Assembly: GCA_013368325.1 (NCBI GenBank)
Contig: JAACJK010000163.1
Coordinates: forward strand, 186,001 to 250,000
Source: Ephemerocybe angulata
Taxonomy: Eukaryota > Basidiomycota > Agaricomycetes > Agaricales > Psathyrellaceae
Direction of reading: 5' to 3'
Length of the DNA: 64,000 nt
Shown: positions 23,109 to 34,478 of the stretch, piece by piece
How positions within the stretch are numbered: the stretch's first letter is position 1
Layout: each line of letters starts with the position of its first letter
Made by a program: the position numbers and the translations under genes
The notes under the pieces: generated by a model
The model's input: only the letters and a program-made list of their open reading frames with translations
Told to the model about the DNA's origin: nothing
Databases searched by the model: none

Positions 23109-24062
23109 ATGACGATGGGACCGAACTCCTGCTACCGGCCCCTTGCTACGGGAGGCGACGACGACAACGAGTCGCTGCTACATGGTACTACCACGAAGGG
23201 AGTTGTGTCTGCGGTCGCGGCAGAACATCGTTCCGACGGAGCCTTTCGTCGCCTCAAGATCGCACTGTTAGTCTCTTTGATTCTGAACGCTGGGATGCTT
23301 CTCGGCGGGTTAGCCCTACGCCGTGTCATGAGAGGTCCCGAAAACCCGATCTTTCCTCAGGCGTATTATTGTAAGGGTGTCTCGCCGTAATTCCCTCTAC
23401 AGTTCTGACGGTATGTCACCCGGAAGCCCCAGCAGAGGATGTCATCGAGTATGAAACACGGGTATTCCACGAAGGCTTTGGAAAAGGACGGACAATCTAC
23501 CAGATGGCTCCTTCTCCGGAGGTAGATGCTGCTTGGGACGACCTCTACAATTGTACGTCTCTTGACCGGGACTCTAGAAGGCTGCGCTAACCGACCCCTC
23601 AGTTGGCGTCTCCCGCATTCCAAGGAGCTCAGCTGACCGTCTTGTGAATGCAACGCGACCTATTCCTGGCGACGAGGATCACTACGTTGTTTCATTGGAT
23701 GTCTTTCATCAGCTACACTGCCTAGTAAGATTTGTCTCTACCTCTACCTGCTAGCTTCAAACTAACATAACTTGGCGCAGAACATGCTGCGGAAAGCCCT
23801 GCACCCGGAGTATTACCCCGACATGCGCCACGACCCTAACAACCTGGACGACCTGCATTGGGGGCACTGCCTGGAGAGCCTGAGGCAATCCCTGATGTGC
23901 TCTGCGGATATCAGCCCCTTGGTGTGGCAATGGGTGGACCGAGTCAAGGAGGTCAGGTTGATGGGCAATATTGTCCACACTTGCCGCAATTACGACAAGA
24001 TCAAGGACTGGGCATTGCAACGGCGCGTTCTCAAGCTGGACTTTACTGAGGCGAAGGGATGA
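23109..24062 (+). CDS. UstYa-family (DUF3328) oxidase-like protein
   Basis: Start MTMGPNSCYRPLATGGDDDN, with one membrane helix (LKIALLVSLILNAGMLLGGL) making a type II membrane protein. After intron 1 (23371-23426) comes YYSPAEDVIEYETRVF, the family's Y-SPA-x-x-x-[IV]-EY signature. The two characteristic HxxHC motifs follow, in VFHQLHCLNMLRK and LHWGHCLESLRQSLMC. The C-terminal part is VWQWVDRVKEVRLMGNIVHT. Three introns keep the frame; stop is TGA 24060-24062. In ascomycetes such proteins oxidatively cyclise ribosomally made peptides (ustiloxin, cyclochlorotine and related routes). Here the gene is divergent from the repeat-peptide gene and followed by a broken second copy. Both motifs are intact, so activity is plausible. 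The substrate is unknown. Confidence 0.88.
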
Positions 24063-24447
24063 CAGTCTTAAACTGTATGCCTATACTCTTTAGCTTATGG
24101 TTCGGTAATTCGCTTCCACCTACGAATCTGTGTCTCCATGTAGTAAAGGTGCCACCACTTGAAATCGACTTCTCGTGCCACAGACTATAGCCCTCGATTA
24201 GCGAGGGACGTCCACAGAAGTCCTTAGTCAAACCTTGCCCCAGTAAGTCGGAACAGTGAAAATCTCTTCATGTTCGTGCGCCTCATTGCAATGCAATGCA
24301 CTCTGAATCAGGCCGGCTCTGGATTGCGAAAAGAGGTCCCGGCACTTTAGATACGAAGCACGTCTCTCAAAAGCCGGCCAAGAAGGGAGGTAGCCCATAG
24401 CGCCCCCCCTCTGCTTCTCATTCCACCAGTAGCACCCATCCACTACT

Positions 24448-24743
24448 TGGCAATGACCGCCGCATTATTCCGGACGACAAGCAGATCCATGTGATCCGGA
24501 TGTCAATTGACGTCTTTCACCAGCTTCATTGAACCTCTCCAGGAAAGCATTGCATCCAAATCACTGCCCTGAGATGCATTTCAACACTAAACAGAAAAAG
24601 CCATGCATTGGGGCCATTGTTTGGAGAGCCTCAGGCAGTCCTTGATGTGCTTAGCGGACCTTGCCCCGCTCGTGTGGCAATGGGTAGATCGCGTCAAAGA
24701 GGTCAGGTTAACGCGGAGCATTGCCCACATTTGCCGGAACTAA
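24448..24743 (+). pseudogene. Broken second copy of the UstYa-like gene
   Basis: The segment near 24452-24531 matches the middle of the intact gene (…SIDVFHQLH) but hits a TGA where the conserved Cys should be. The segment 24601-24743 matches the C-terminal half closely (HWGHCLESLRQSLMC, LVWQWVDRVKEVRL) but ends early at TAA after HICRN. No 5' part (membrane helix, Y-SPA motif) is seen between 24063 and 24448. This looks like a decayed tandem duplicate. The two fragments are about 70 nt apart in the region corresponding to the intact gene's third intron. Confidence 0.8.
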
Positions 24744-25078
24744 GACAGAATCAGAAAATGGGCATTGAAACGAGAGGTAGAACATGGGCTTGGCTTTGAG
24801 AGGTTCATATAGCCATGGATGATCGCTTTGTGCCACGTTCTTTGCCGGATCAAAATAAGACAATGGATAGTACAATGAATGTGCCGGCTTACCTCGCGGT
24901 GAGCCACGGTCGTTGACGGAAGTATAAGGTCAAAGGCACCGAGTGGCCACTTGCCATTCTCCTTGGCCACCACAGGCCAGGCTCTGAAAAGATATAAGAA
25001 GAGGTCCAACCCAAAGGCTGAACTCACATACCCCTTCCTCTCCTGTACCACCCACTCTGGCCAATTATATCTGCCCGG

Positions 25079-26249
25079 ATGTATCCACTTGCTCTCCTCC
25101 CAGTCGTCGGCGATGACCTGGAAAAGATGGAGTGAGTTCGAACCCCATGCCCAAAGCTCGGACGCCGTACTGACGGTTATGGTCAGCTCCAGGACTGCGC
25201 TGCGCTATCAAAACACCTTCATGAAGGTCAGCACTAGCTTGATACTTGAGCCAAGAAAGACTAACCACCTTGGTTCAGAATGCTCTCATAAGGGGACTGA
25301 ACAACGTCTACGAATATGCTGGCTCGATCGTCGATGGCAAGCATAAGTCCTTCAAGGAGTTCATGGAATATAATCAAGTTGTACGCGAGATGATACAGCT
25401 GCACATCGACGGTAAGTCACGGAACTGTGAATGGGTTGGACTGGCATTAACGCGAGCGTAGGGGACAACTTGTTCTTCACAACCCCAGGGCCAAATAAGA
25501 TCACTATCGACCGTATTCTCGGCGGCGCCTGGACATCAAACCCCCACAGGATCAAGTTGAAAGACCAATTGAACTCCTGGGACAAAAGGGTTGAGAGTTG
25601 GAGCAAGGTAAGCCAGTAGTAACGCTTCAGCTGGAGTCAGAGGATTGATAGTAGCTGTAGAAGCCAGACACCTACCGTGGGTCCGAGCTTCGATCTTTAT
25701 TGGATGGGATGCAAGACTTGGTGGTCAAAGGGCTAATTGAGTTGGTGAGACGCATAGGCACCTTTGCGAGATAGGTACTGACCGGAGCGTTAGATCCATT
25801 CTGTCAAGCCCGAACTGTTGGCCAAGAACTTTAGTGCGGAGGAGATGCAAGCGATGATTGATGGTGAGTTGCAACGTGCCTACTCTTCAAGTGTAGGGTT
25901 ATATTGACCTGCTGGGGAAGATAACATTGCATGGCTGGCCACAAAGGGAAACGTGTTATTGCTGCTTCCGTGAGTCAAGACCAAGATTCCTGAAGTACCG
26001 AAGTGACTTGGTTGACCCTTGCATAGTTTCTGCACCTCCCATCACGACCGCTCGACTTCTAAATTCTGGCCAAGCATTGCCCCCGAGGGACTGAAAGCTA
26101 TTCCGGACATGACGAAGGAAAACTCTAGGTCAGCTCCCCCATCATCCATACATGGCGGAATTATGTAGCGGTTACTCACTTCGCTCATTAGTGTCTGGAG
26201 TTTGGCTCCTTTCCACCCCGTCAAGTTCACCAAGAATCCGAAAGTATAG
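25079..26249 (+). CDS. Hemerythrin-like (HHE-fold) protein with degenerate metal site
   Basis: Seven or eight exons with short introns splice into one continuous frame from ATG 25079 (MYPLALLPVVGDDLEKM) to TAG 26247-26249. The order of conserved segments follows fungal hemerythrin-like proteins: NALIRGLNNVYEYA (usually HNxxIRGLNxIY), REMIQLHIDGDNLFFT (usually HHxxEExxFFP), a middle helix pair, MQDLVVKGLIELI (usually LxxHLxDEI), and LLLPFCTSHHDRSTSKFWPS. Most expected His and Glu ligands are replaced: first His to Lys, HH to HI, EE to DN, late His to Gly. Splice sites and frame are nevertheless intact throughout, so I call it a gene and not a relic. It sits beside the UstYa genes. A non-metal role, or slow decay, are both possible. 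The exact N-terminus is uncertain. Confidence 0.62.
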
Positions 26250-26392
26250 CTAATCTCAGAGCCGACCTGCTGCAACTGAGTACCATAACACCCGGAATGT
26301 ATACGCTGTTTGAACTGTCCGTGTAATAAGATATGAAGTGTAAGGATACATTGTGATCGTTGATATCTCGTACCGCTGTTGAGCAACGCCTC

Positions 26393-27091
26393 TTAGTCCT
26401 TCAATTCCCAACTAACCCCGCAGCCGCATCCAGAGCCCTTGGCCTGGGGGTTATGGTCTATCCTGAAGCTACTGCCAATCAACTCAGTTGCGAAGTCGAT
26501 GGTAGACCCGTTGACAAGCCCGAGAGAGACAGCATCAATGAGGATATTTGCTGGTTGAATCGTAGGATGGGTGAATTGACTGCCAAGGATCAGCACCGAG
26601 GTAGTCATTGAAGGACGGGAACTTACTAGTCATCCGGCGACCGACTCTTCGCTAGGTCCATCTTATATTGGTATCCGTGGCACCCGCCAGACTCGACTGC
26701 TATTCTAAGAGCAGCATTGGGATTGTTCTCTCTTGTTGCTATTGCTCTCAATTGCTGGGTTTGGTTTGAGAACAGACCCTGAACAGTAGTATCGAATACT
26801 CACCTCCGCCGCCCGGTCTGTGATAACAAGCTTGACCTGCTCCGGAGGAATTAAGTCAATGTCCAACTCTTCTTCTTTCAGGTATTCAGCAGAAGGAGTC
26901 TGGAGGACTATCGTAGGTTGACCTGGTGAGTCTGAAGCAAGCGCCGCCTTCGAAGAGCTCGATGTCGAAAAGTTGTGAGGCAAAACTAGCCGGGGTGATC
27001 TAACGGCGACGGCAACAGCTCTACGAGTATTCAACCGAGTGGCGGAGCGGGTGGCCGCTCGTACGGAGCGCAAGAGGAGGCTGGACATCAT
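26393..27091 (-). CDS. ISA2: Mitochondrial iron-sulfur cluster assembly protein Isa2 (HesB/IscA family)
   Basis: ISA2 works with Isa1 and Iba57 to mature 4Fe-4S proteins in mitochondria. Start ATG 27091 (or the next codon, also ATG) gives MMSSLLLRSVRAATRSATRL, an Arg/Ser-rich mitochondrial targeting sequence. The A-type scaffold domain begins KLVITDRAAEQLRAIATREN. The three conserved cysteines are in ESGGCHGYQYKMDL and in GSGCGCGVSWE. NGSTIDFATELIGSSFRI precedes the last pair. Two introns: one after RAAE and one within DDY|QFTHP; both restore the frame exactly. Stop is TAA 26393-26395. The gene converges on the hemerythrin-like gene with only about 140 bp between them. Confidence 0.92.
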
Positions 27092-28162
27092 TGAGGAGAG
27101 AGAGGAGTGAATGGCCACACCTCCCAAGAGTTCGGCACCGGCCTAAAGGGCCGGACTGACCCGTGCTGACAAAGCTCTAGCGGAATGACTAAACGCCCAA
27201 TAAACGCCCATGGCCAGACCGCAGCGGATGTTGATCGGATGTGTGGCTTGTGCAAGTCCGTGAAGCCATTACTTAGATCGCTATGCCAGGCTATTGATAT
27301 CTGATTGGAGCCCATCGAGTCAAGTCACGGACTGAGGAGCAGAAACAGTGTGGAAAATGAAAACTTGAAAGATTCAGAAGCGAATAACCCGTCCAAAAAT
27401 ATCCAGCGCGCCGTCCAAAATGGCTTGCTGTCGTTGAAGCGGCACTCGCCGGATTCGATTGAGAAACCGGCGGGCAGAGCTCGTTGAGTTCCCTATCTTA
27501 GAACGCGGCAATTAGTACCGAGGCCAGAAGGATACTCATATGTAAGGAGGGACGAGGGGAAGAATCTTTGACATCAAACAATATTAATCCTCTGTACAGA
27601 CCTGGTACAGACTGTACTTATCCAAAGTCAAGTTGCACTGTCCCCACGCTCAGGGTCCGCTCAGGGTCACCAGTGAGTTGAACACCGGAGTGAATACCGC
27701 AGGTGCTGTGCCATGCTCCTTGAGAGAGCTAATGAGCCGAGATTCGGAAAATGATACTGTTGGCGCTCCTCTGATACGCTCTGTAGGTGTCCTGAAAATC
27801 TGAATGAGTCAATTGCATTGAAGGCGGAGACGTACTATAGATACAGAGCGGCCGCATGCCTGGAGTCTAGGTATAATGTGTAATGGGTATACAGAGAGGG
27901 AGTTGAAGGAATGAAGTTGAATGCTACACTGATGTGTCAGGACGTAAGCGCCCTTGGGTGCTTATGGGAAGCCATTGAAGCGAGATCACTAAAGGATGGG
28001 ATAACTGAGAAATGACTGGGGAAATATAAGGGAAACAGTGCGGGAACTAGAAGATCTGAGAAGAGGTGTCACTCAAGATCATAGATGTGAGTTGAAATTC
28101 GTCCGAAGGTGAAATTCCCTCCACCGGGAAATTGCGTAGATTTCTGATGATTCTGCAGGTCT
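27092..28162. other. Gene-poor stretch
   Basis: About 1.07 kb between ISA2 and the DUF6533-type gene. It should contain the ISA2 promoter near its left end. I find only short open frames with no recognisable motif and no repeat array. A small unrecognised gene cannot be excluded. Confidence 0.4.
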
Positions 28163-29222
28163 TCAGGACATGAGCTTTAAAAAAGTGGACAAAAACAACG
28201 ATGGACATACGGCTACCGATACAACGCTAATGGCGACCCTACGACAATGGTGTTCAGCCCGTACGTCATGTACTTCAGGTCACAGGCCTTTACTCACGGA
28301 AAAATGATGCGTCCTGCTTCACCAGCCTCTTTCATGTCGATTATGATGATAAGAAAAAGTCCTGCATGCTGTCAGCACATTAGATGACGGTAAAAGTCAA
28401 GAGAACATACCAGATACAAGAGTAAAGGTGATCATTCCATCGCGTAGAATCAATTGCAACAGGGGAATAGGTTGTCCCCCATTTTGTCGTATACCGTAGA
28501 CGTATCGGATCGCGGTGGGAGCCATAATGAGAATTGCTGCAACAATTTCTAGGCATCTAGAAGCTATTAGGTATGTTCCGCCAACGAGCCGTTCATCGGA
28601 CTCACCCTATCGCCACCATAGGAGACGGTATTGATTGCACAATGCATGTTGCCCCCATAAACAGGACTTTCCTACATGCTATCACCACGAGAAAAATGGT
28701 AACAGGGATCTTCGCGGCAAGGAGGATGCCAAATACAATGACCAAGGAGAGACAGTGGCGATACATGGCGTAAACTTTATGACGCCGCCAATAAGCAATT
28801 TACCAAGCATTTAAGGGTCACCCACGCACCTCGCGCCAACAAAAGGAGCTCTAGGTTCAGCATCAAGACGAGGCTCACGGACAATAGACTTGAGAACCAT
28901 CGTATGCACATGATTGGGGGAGGAGGAAGTCCCAAATTGTGACTTCTAATCACAAAGAAGACATTGCCTCTGGAATCGACGGTGTAAGCAAAGGCCATGG
29001 TGTTGTTGGGAATGGAGGCACTTACAGGAGTGCGCACAAGCCCAGATATCGAGATATACAGTAAACGGATTTGCTGAATCTGCTGTTTGACCTATTGAGC
29101 ATTGAGCCAGTTAAGAGACCAAAGTTCTGTTCTTGACTTTGCAAGGCAGATGTAACGCACCATTTCAAGAAGGACACCTCGAAAGAAAGATTTATGGCCC
29201 ATTCCCACAACAGCCATACCAT
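28163..29222 (-). CDS. DUF6533-type multi-pass membrane protein
   Basis: At least six exons read on the minus strand; phases were checked for the first three. ATG 29222 begins MVWLLWEWAINLSFEVSFLK, then SRFSKSVYCISRYLGLCALL, CIRWFSSLLSVSLVLMLNLE, RVYAMYRHCLSLVIVFGILL and CLEIVAAILIMAPTAIRYVY. Next is LILRDGMITFTLVSGLFLII, ending …FLSTFLKLMS with TGA 28163-28165. The pattern of a conserved E-V…W start, R-Y-L, C-x-R-W, and R-VYAMYR after the fourth helix is typical of the large basidiomycete DUF6533 family of seven-helix proteins of unknown function. The true start may lie in an additional upstream exon, because family members usually have about 20 more N-terminal residues. Function unknown. 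Confidence 0.66.
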
Positions 29223-30207
29223 CAATGCACCTAAATTTCTCTATAAGAAGCCTCCTTGCTCACTTAAAGATCCACAAACAGGATATGCACGTTACCACGA
29301 AGATATCATCCATACAACGTTTCCAACTCCCATCAGGGAAGGGCAGCGTCGCGGCCCCACGCATCTGTGTGGAGGGGCTAGGGCTTCGCGAAGTGGATCG
29401 TCCAAAGCAAGGAATCGTTCATGGAGGGGGGAAACAAACGTGTGTGTAGGTACCGTTTTCATGTTCTTCGCCCAAGACTTACCCACACTTCCACCACGGC
29501 GGAACCCACGCCCAGGACGACCGCTGACGTACTAGGGGGCGACCAATTGAGTGGCAAAGGATCCGCTGGATGTTATGGGTGCGGCTGTGTATTTTTAGGA
29601 AAGGAGGCTCTCACTCAGTTGGACGTCGCTCTGCAAAGGATTCACGGAGAGCTGGTTTTGTTCGGATCCAGCCCTAAAACTCCTGGGTAAGACCCTAAGA
29701 GAACACCTGTTTAAACAGGTCAGCTTTCGTATGACTGCGGGGAAGTCGGTGCTCAGACCTATTAATACTATTACTAGGCGGTCCGCTGTGAACTTGAATG
29801 AGCCTGAAAGATACCCAACCATTACGAGAGCCTACCGACCACCATGCGAATAATTGAGCCATGATGAAGAGTTAGGGAGCCGAATACAGTTCGATCTATC
29901 ATCTCACAGCAAAAAGTAACAGAAAACGTTCGAAGAATGCCGCATCAATTCAATCGGTTAACGGAACCGTCAGTTGCTGAAAGAAAGCCGGTCTTTGAAC
30001 TTTCCAAAGAAAGGTTACACGGAAGAGGTGTGTAGTTGTATTCCGAGCGTCCCAAGAGATTTCTCAGAGTAGGCGACTGAGGACTGAGGTCTATGTAATG
30101 CAGTGAGGAGGTTGGGTGCAGACTGGGGCGCCTGAAAGGGCTGAGTCATTCATTGCCTCTGTTTGATCAAGAAGCCGTCGCTTTCCTTGGTCCCTAAGTA
30201 ACTGTTC
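29223..30207. other. Intergenic region upstream of SPP2
   Basis: About 985 bp between head-to-head genes. It holds the promoter of SPP2 and perhaps a missing first exon of the membrane protein gene. The open frames here are unconvincing. Nothing else recognised. Confidence 0.4.
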
Positions 30208-30237
30208 ATGCCAAACGGCCAAGACTCAACATCCACC

Positions 30238-31640
30238 ATGGCTTCGTCTTCCCAAAAGATGTCCTTCACGATCCGTCGGCCGTCTCCACCGTCGAGAGGG
30301 CTCTCACCCGCAACACCGGCGGAAGGTGCCCCGAACTTTAAAGTGCCGGCAATCCCCAGGCATCTTGCTGCCTTGGGCGACTCGACACCACTTGGCAGTC
30401 CTTTATCGCGAAGTGCAGCATCGTCGCCCAAGCCATATCCTCCTAGCCGTGGACGGAGCTATGATTCGAGTGATGAGGAAGATAAGGAGCTTCAAGACCA
30501 GTTGGTGACTGGATTTGACAGATTCGGTGTTGAGCGGTGCGTTCAATTCATGCATTGTGCCTACGGTCTCGACAACTCACAAAAGACCTCCATTGTACAC
30601 ACACCTTCAGCGCTGATGGCCGTCGCAAAGTCAAGGAACAACCCCTTGTCATCACGGCCTTGAAGAACAAGGATTGGCGTGCAGTTGCTCGGAAACGCCG
30701 CGGCCACTTCGTTCCAGAGTCTGGGAAGGTCGGCACTGGTGCCGATGGCAGCGTTGGAGGCCTTGGAACACGAGATTCTATCAACAGTGGACCTGTGCTG
30801 TCTGGATTGCAGATACGAAAACGGGAAGAATCTGTCACTGTTGAAGCAGACGACGGCGATGTGGTCATGGAAGAGGATATCAAGGTCGAGGATATCAAGG
30901 TCGAAGAAGTGGAGGAAACGGAGGAACAGCGGGCTTTGCGGGCGCTTTTGGCAGAGGCAAACGGCGAAACACAGCAGGGGCCGGTCATCCACGCTATTCC
31001 AACACCTGTTTCTGAGGCGGACGCTTTGAAGCAAGATGTCGACGAACTGCCTGAAGCTGCAACCTGGGACGACTACGAGCGTGTCCCTGTTTCTCAATTC
31101 GGCGCTGCAATGCTCCGCGGAATGGGATGGAAGGAGGGTACGGCTGCCACTCGCAAACCAGGAAAGGGCTTGGTTCAGCCATACCTCCCGCCGTCTAGAC
31201 CTGCTCTTCTTGGAATTGGAGCGAAGGAGCAAGAGGTTCTTGACGACGGCAACAAGCGAAAGCACAGGAAGCCGACCGCCAAGTATGTTCCGATAGTAAA
31301 GATGGAGCGCGGCGATTCCAGTGCCAGCCGCGATAGAAACCGCTCGCGGTCACCTGTTCGTTCGTCCGCTCCATCCCGGCGGTCCTCGAGGTCACCAAGC
31401 AGGAGGGACAGGGAAAAGGCGAGCCGCGATGATTCGAGCCGCAGGAGAGACCGAGACTCTGATCGTAGTAGAGACCACGAACGAAGTACGAGGGAGAGAG
31501 ATCGGGATGGTGGTAGAGATAGAGAACGAGACTATCGGCGAGACTACGACAAGGACAAGGATCGACGAGATTCTGACTCTCGGGGTGGTTCGTATCGTAG
31601 GTCAGAGTCTGGAAGGGATACTAAACGACGCGACTATTGA
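30238..31640 (+). CDS. SPP2: Pre-mRNA-splicing factor Spp2 (GPKOW-like, G-patch)
   Basis: Spp2 recruits and activates the DEAH helicase Prp2 before the first splicing step, through its G-patch. Start ATG 30238 has the strong context ccaccATGG; an in-frame ATG at 30208 would add ten residues. An N-terminal Ser/Pro-rich region leads to QDQLVTGFDRFGVERADG. An intron (about 30538-30609) splits that segment, and PLVITALKNKDWRAVARKRR follows. The G-patch/Spp2 motif is YERVPVSQFGAAMLRGMGWK followed by EG and KGLVQPYLPPSRP. The C-terminus is an RS/RD-rich tail (SRDRNRSRSPVRS, RDREKASRDDSSRRRDRDSD) ending TKRRDY. Stop is TGA 31638-31640. Confidence 0.9.
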
Positions 31641-31770
31641 ATCTACCGTCCTGGTATACTCTGTACATGTCCTCTTCCTTGACACCCACTTGCTTTATAT
31701 ACTATGGATGTAGCATGCTTACATGTACTCTCGTACCTCTCATCCGATCGAACTAACGGGGACCCATATA

Positions 31771-34128
31771 TTATCTTCGCCCCTTCTTCGATGCCTTTGA
31801 CTTGGAAGTTCTCCCACTCGCTGCGGAAACAACCGATTCTGGAGCTTTAAATGCCTTGGGGGCGGTAGGGGGCGGGGTTGTGAAGAAATCGTCGTCTCCG
31901 CTTATCCGAGAGGAAACCGCGTCATCGTCCTTCATCTTCGACGGAGCAGGAGAAGTCGCACGGCTGTACCCTGTGTATGAGTTCTCAAAACCACCCCCAG
32001 ACATGGGAGCAGAGGCCGATCCTGCTGGGCTGCCCATTTCAAACCCGCCATGCGATGAACCCAGCGAGACGGAGGTAGGAGGAAGGGGGCTCAGCTTCTC
32101 AGATTTGGAGATGCTCCGTGCCCCTTCGGTTCCTGGGTGAGACTAGTAGTAATAGCGGGGAAGAAATTTTAGCTTAAAATTTAATGGAGGTCGTCGGAAT
32201 GCTTACAGGTGGCTGGACATCAATATGAATTGGGGTACCAGCAGCTGAAGTTAGCTTTGAAGATCGACTGATAACCGAAGGAGCTTTCTCGTGAATTGAG
32301 GGTGCAAAGCTCGAAGCCGACTGCCTCCTTTGGTGGTGATGATCGATGTAGGGTGATCCAACATTCGACCCGCCGCCACCTCTTCCTACAGAACCCGCCT
32401 ACCAAACAGGCCTTGTCAGCATGTGTGGAAGGAGGGCGACACTGAAGAGGGACTCACTACAGAACGCTCTCGGAAATCTCGAGTAAAGTCTGGATAAGGG
32501 CTTGCTTGCCCTTGGCTACTCACTTCCTCTATAGCACTGAGGGCAGGGGTGGCTGCAACATGCTGGTAAGGATCCCTGAGAAGGTCTATCTGTGATAAGG
32601 TCGTAGAAGCTGACTCCGGGGAGGACTGTCGATGGATAGGCGGTGGGTTGGAATCGAAAGACTCTGTGGGTAGTTTCGGTGATGGCCGTCTTTCGGGGGT
32701 CGTTGGTAGTCTGCGGAACTCAAATGCAGGTGGCACGGAAATAACGCCATTGACAATTGTGGGTATAAGGTTGTCCGGAGGTATAGTGTAGTCAAAGCGA
32801 GGACCAGGCGAATACGAGCCTTGTACGCTGATAGGGCGGATATCTGGGATGATAACTGGTGGTGGTGCAGGACGAGAGGGTGGCTCATAGGCTGTAGACG
32901 GCGCTCTGGATGCTCTGGATGACGGGCGCGTCTCCGGCGCCACTGACGGTGCCCTTGAGGGAAGCTTTGGTTCGTAAGTGGTAGATCCTGCTCTTGATGT
33001 AGGCCTCGGTTCATGTGCGGTAGATCCCGCTCTTGATCTAGGTCTCGGCTCGTTGGAGATGGATGGTGCTCGGGAGACAGGTCGCGTACTGGGGGCTATC
33101 GAAGCGGCCCTCGATGGTGCTCTTGGGATAGGTGCAGGTGCAGGTACCGGAAGGGGGTCGGGAGAAGGGGCACGACGATCAATCGTAGAATTGGAATGCC
33201 GTCGATTTCTTCGATCTGCCTGGATAGTGCTGTGGGATATCGTCGAAATGGTTCGAGAATCGTCAGAGTCGGATCCATAATCCTCGTTCATGAAAGACCT
33301 CTGGTCGAGGGCGAAAGAGGTTCTGCGCCGGCTGGTGTGTGCTGCCTCGGTCTCCTGCATGATAAGCTGCCGACCACGGTCGAGTCCTTCTTGAAGACCT
33401 TGGCGGCGACCTTCCCGTCTCGCATGGTCAACGGTAATTTCTTCAGTGAGTTTACGAATCTTCGACTTCGCCTCTAAAGCATCCTTCTCTGCGGTAACCC
33501 TCTGTTTCTCTACAAGGTCGAGAACCCCTTGGGCTCGGTTAATCTCTCGCTGAGCATACTCCAGCTGAATCTTGTAAAGTCTAGTTTCTCCGTAAGTGTT
33601 CGAACCAATGGATAGGACATGCTTTGCTCACCTTAACTCTTCATTAGCTTTATTAGCATCTTGCTGAGCGACGAGCCTAGCTTTATTGACCTTGGCTAAG
33701 TGGTCCGCGAATTCTTGGCATTTCCTCTCCGCTTCATTCGCTCTGCGTTCTTCCGCGTCCGCTCGTCGCTTGTGGAAATCCAGTTGGTCCTTAACCTTGT
33801 AGATCATTTGTTCTAGCTCCAACATATCTGGTTGGATTAATGACGAAATTGAGGAAGAAGCTCGACGATGAGAGTCGCGAGTACTGGGGTAGCGGCGACT
33901 CGACGAAACCCCTGTTGATAATGTGGTGGTGGATTCCGAGGAACCTGAAAGAGACGAAGAGGTCGAGAGAGACGACCCAGATGACGATGTTGTACCTGAC
34001 TCCATGGATGTGGTGGTAATGAACGAGTCGCGGTTGTTGTAGGCCTGCCTCGGGGTCGTAGAGCCATGGGCATGTTCGCGGTGAACAGAGGGCACCGAGG
34101 ACCTTGAAGACGAGGAGGATTGCGACAT
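31771..34128 (-). CDS. Coiled-coil, Ser/Pro-rich protein of unknown function
   Basis: Start ATG 34128 (MSQSSSSSRSSVPSVHREHA); stop TAA 31771-31773 (…SKASKKGRR). After a Ser/Thr-rich head, a long coiled coil covers LELEQMIYKVKDQLDFHKRR, ADAEERRANEAERKCQEFAD, QLEYAQREINRAQGVLDLVE and ITVDHARREGRRQGLQEGLD. The second half is disordered. It has an internal imperfect repeat of the type EPRPxSRAGSTxYEPKxPSRAPS (about 32890-33080), and later segments around DPYQHVAATPALSAIEE. Several short introns. I recognise no catalytic domain. The layout suggests a fungal cytoskeletal or septum-associated scaffold, but that is a guess. Confidence 0.72.
32880..33120 (-). repeat. SRAPS/SRAGS degenerate protein repeat
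   Basis: Within the coiled-coil gene, five to six copies of a roughly 12-residue unit alternate (RPVSRAPSISNEP, RPRSRAGSTAHEP, RPTSRAGSTTYEP, KLPSRAPSVAPET, RPSSRASRAPST). Basic, Ser-rich repeats like this are common in disordered fungal linkers and may be phosphorylated. Confidence 0.7.
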
Positions 34129-34478
34129 TAACGCGCTATTTTGAGGTGTTTGTGCAACTCTCGCGAGATAGCACAGATACACCCAAAATACAAGAAAGTT
34201 AGGAAGGTTGAGTGAAGGTGAGGTCGAAGCAAGGCGAAGTTGATGAGCGCTTGAGTTTGGTTCGATTCCATTCGTGGCTGTGAAGTGATGCGGCTGATAG
34301 CCGCCCCCAGCACATCGTGGCAGTCGTTTGCCGGCGCCTCTTCTCAAGACCAACGCATTCACCACCCCCATGAGTTGCAATTCAGAAGGTAAACATAGAT
34401 ACAACTATTAGCGAGTAATATACGAGCGCAGAGATGGTAGATGTACAAAAGATTAAATGAATGTAGATAGGCAACCGA

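Noticed and set aside
25136..25150. GTTCGAACCCC resembling a tRNA B box
   Set aside because: No matching acceptor stem, A box or cloverleaf around it; it falls in an intron of the hemerythrin-like gene.
29194..29690. Plus-strand frames upstream of SPP2
   Set aside because: No recognisable motif, and they overlap the 5' side of the membrane protein gene on the other strand.
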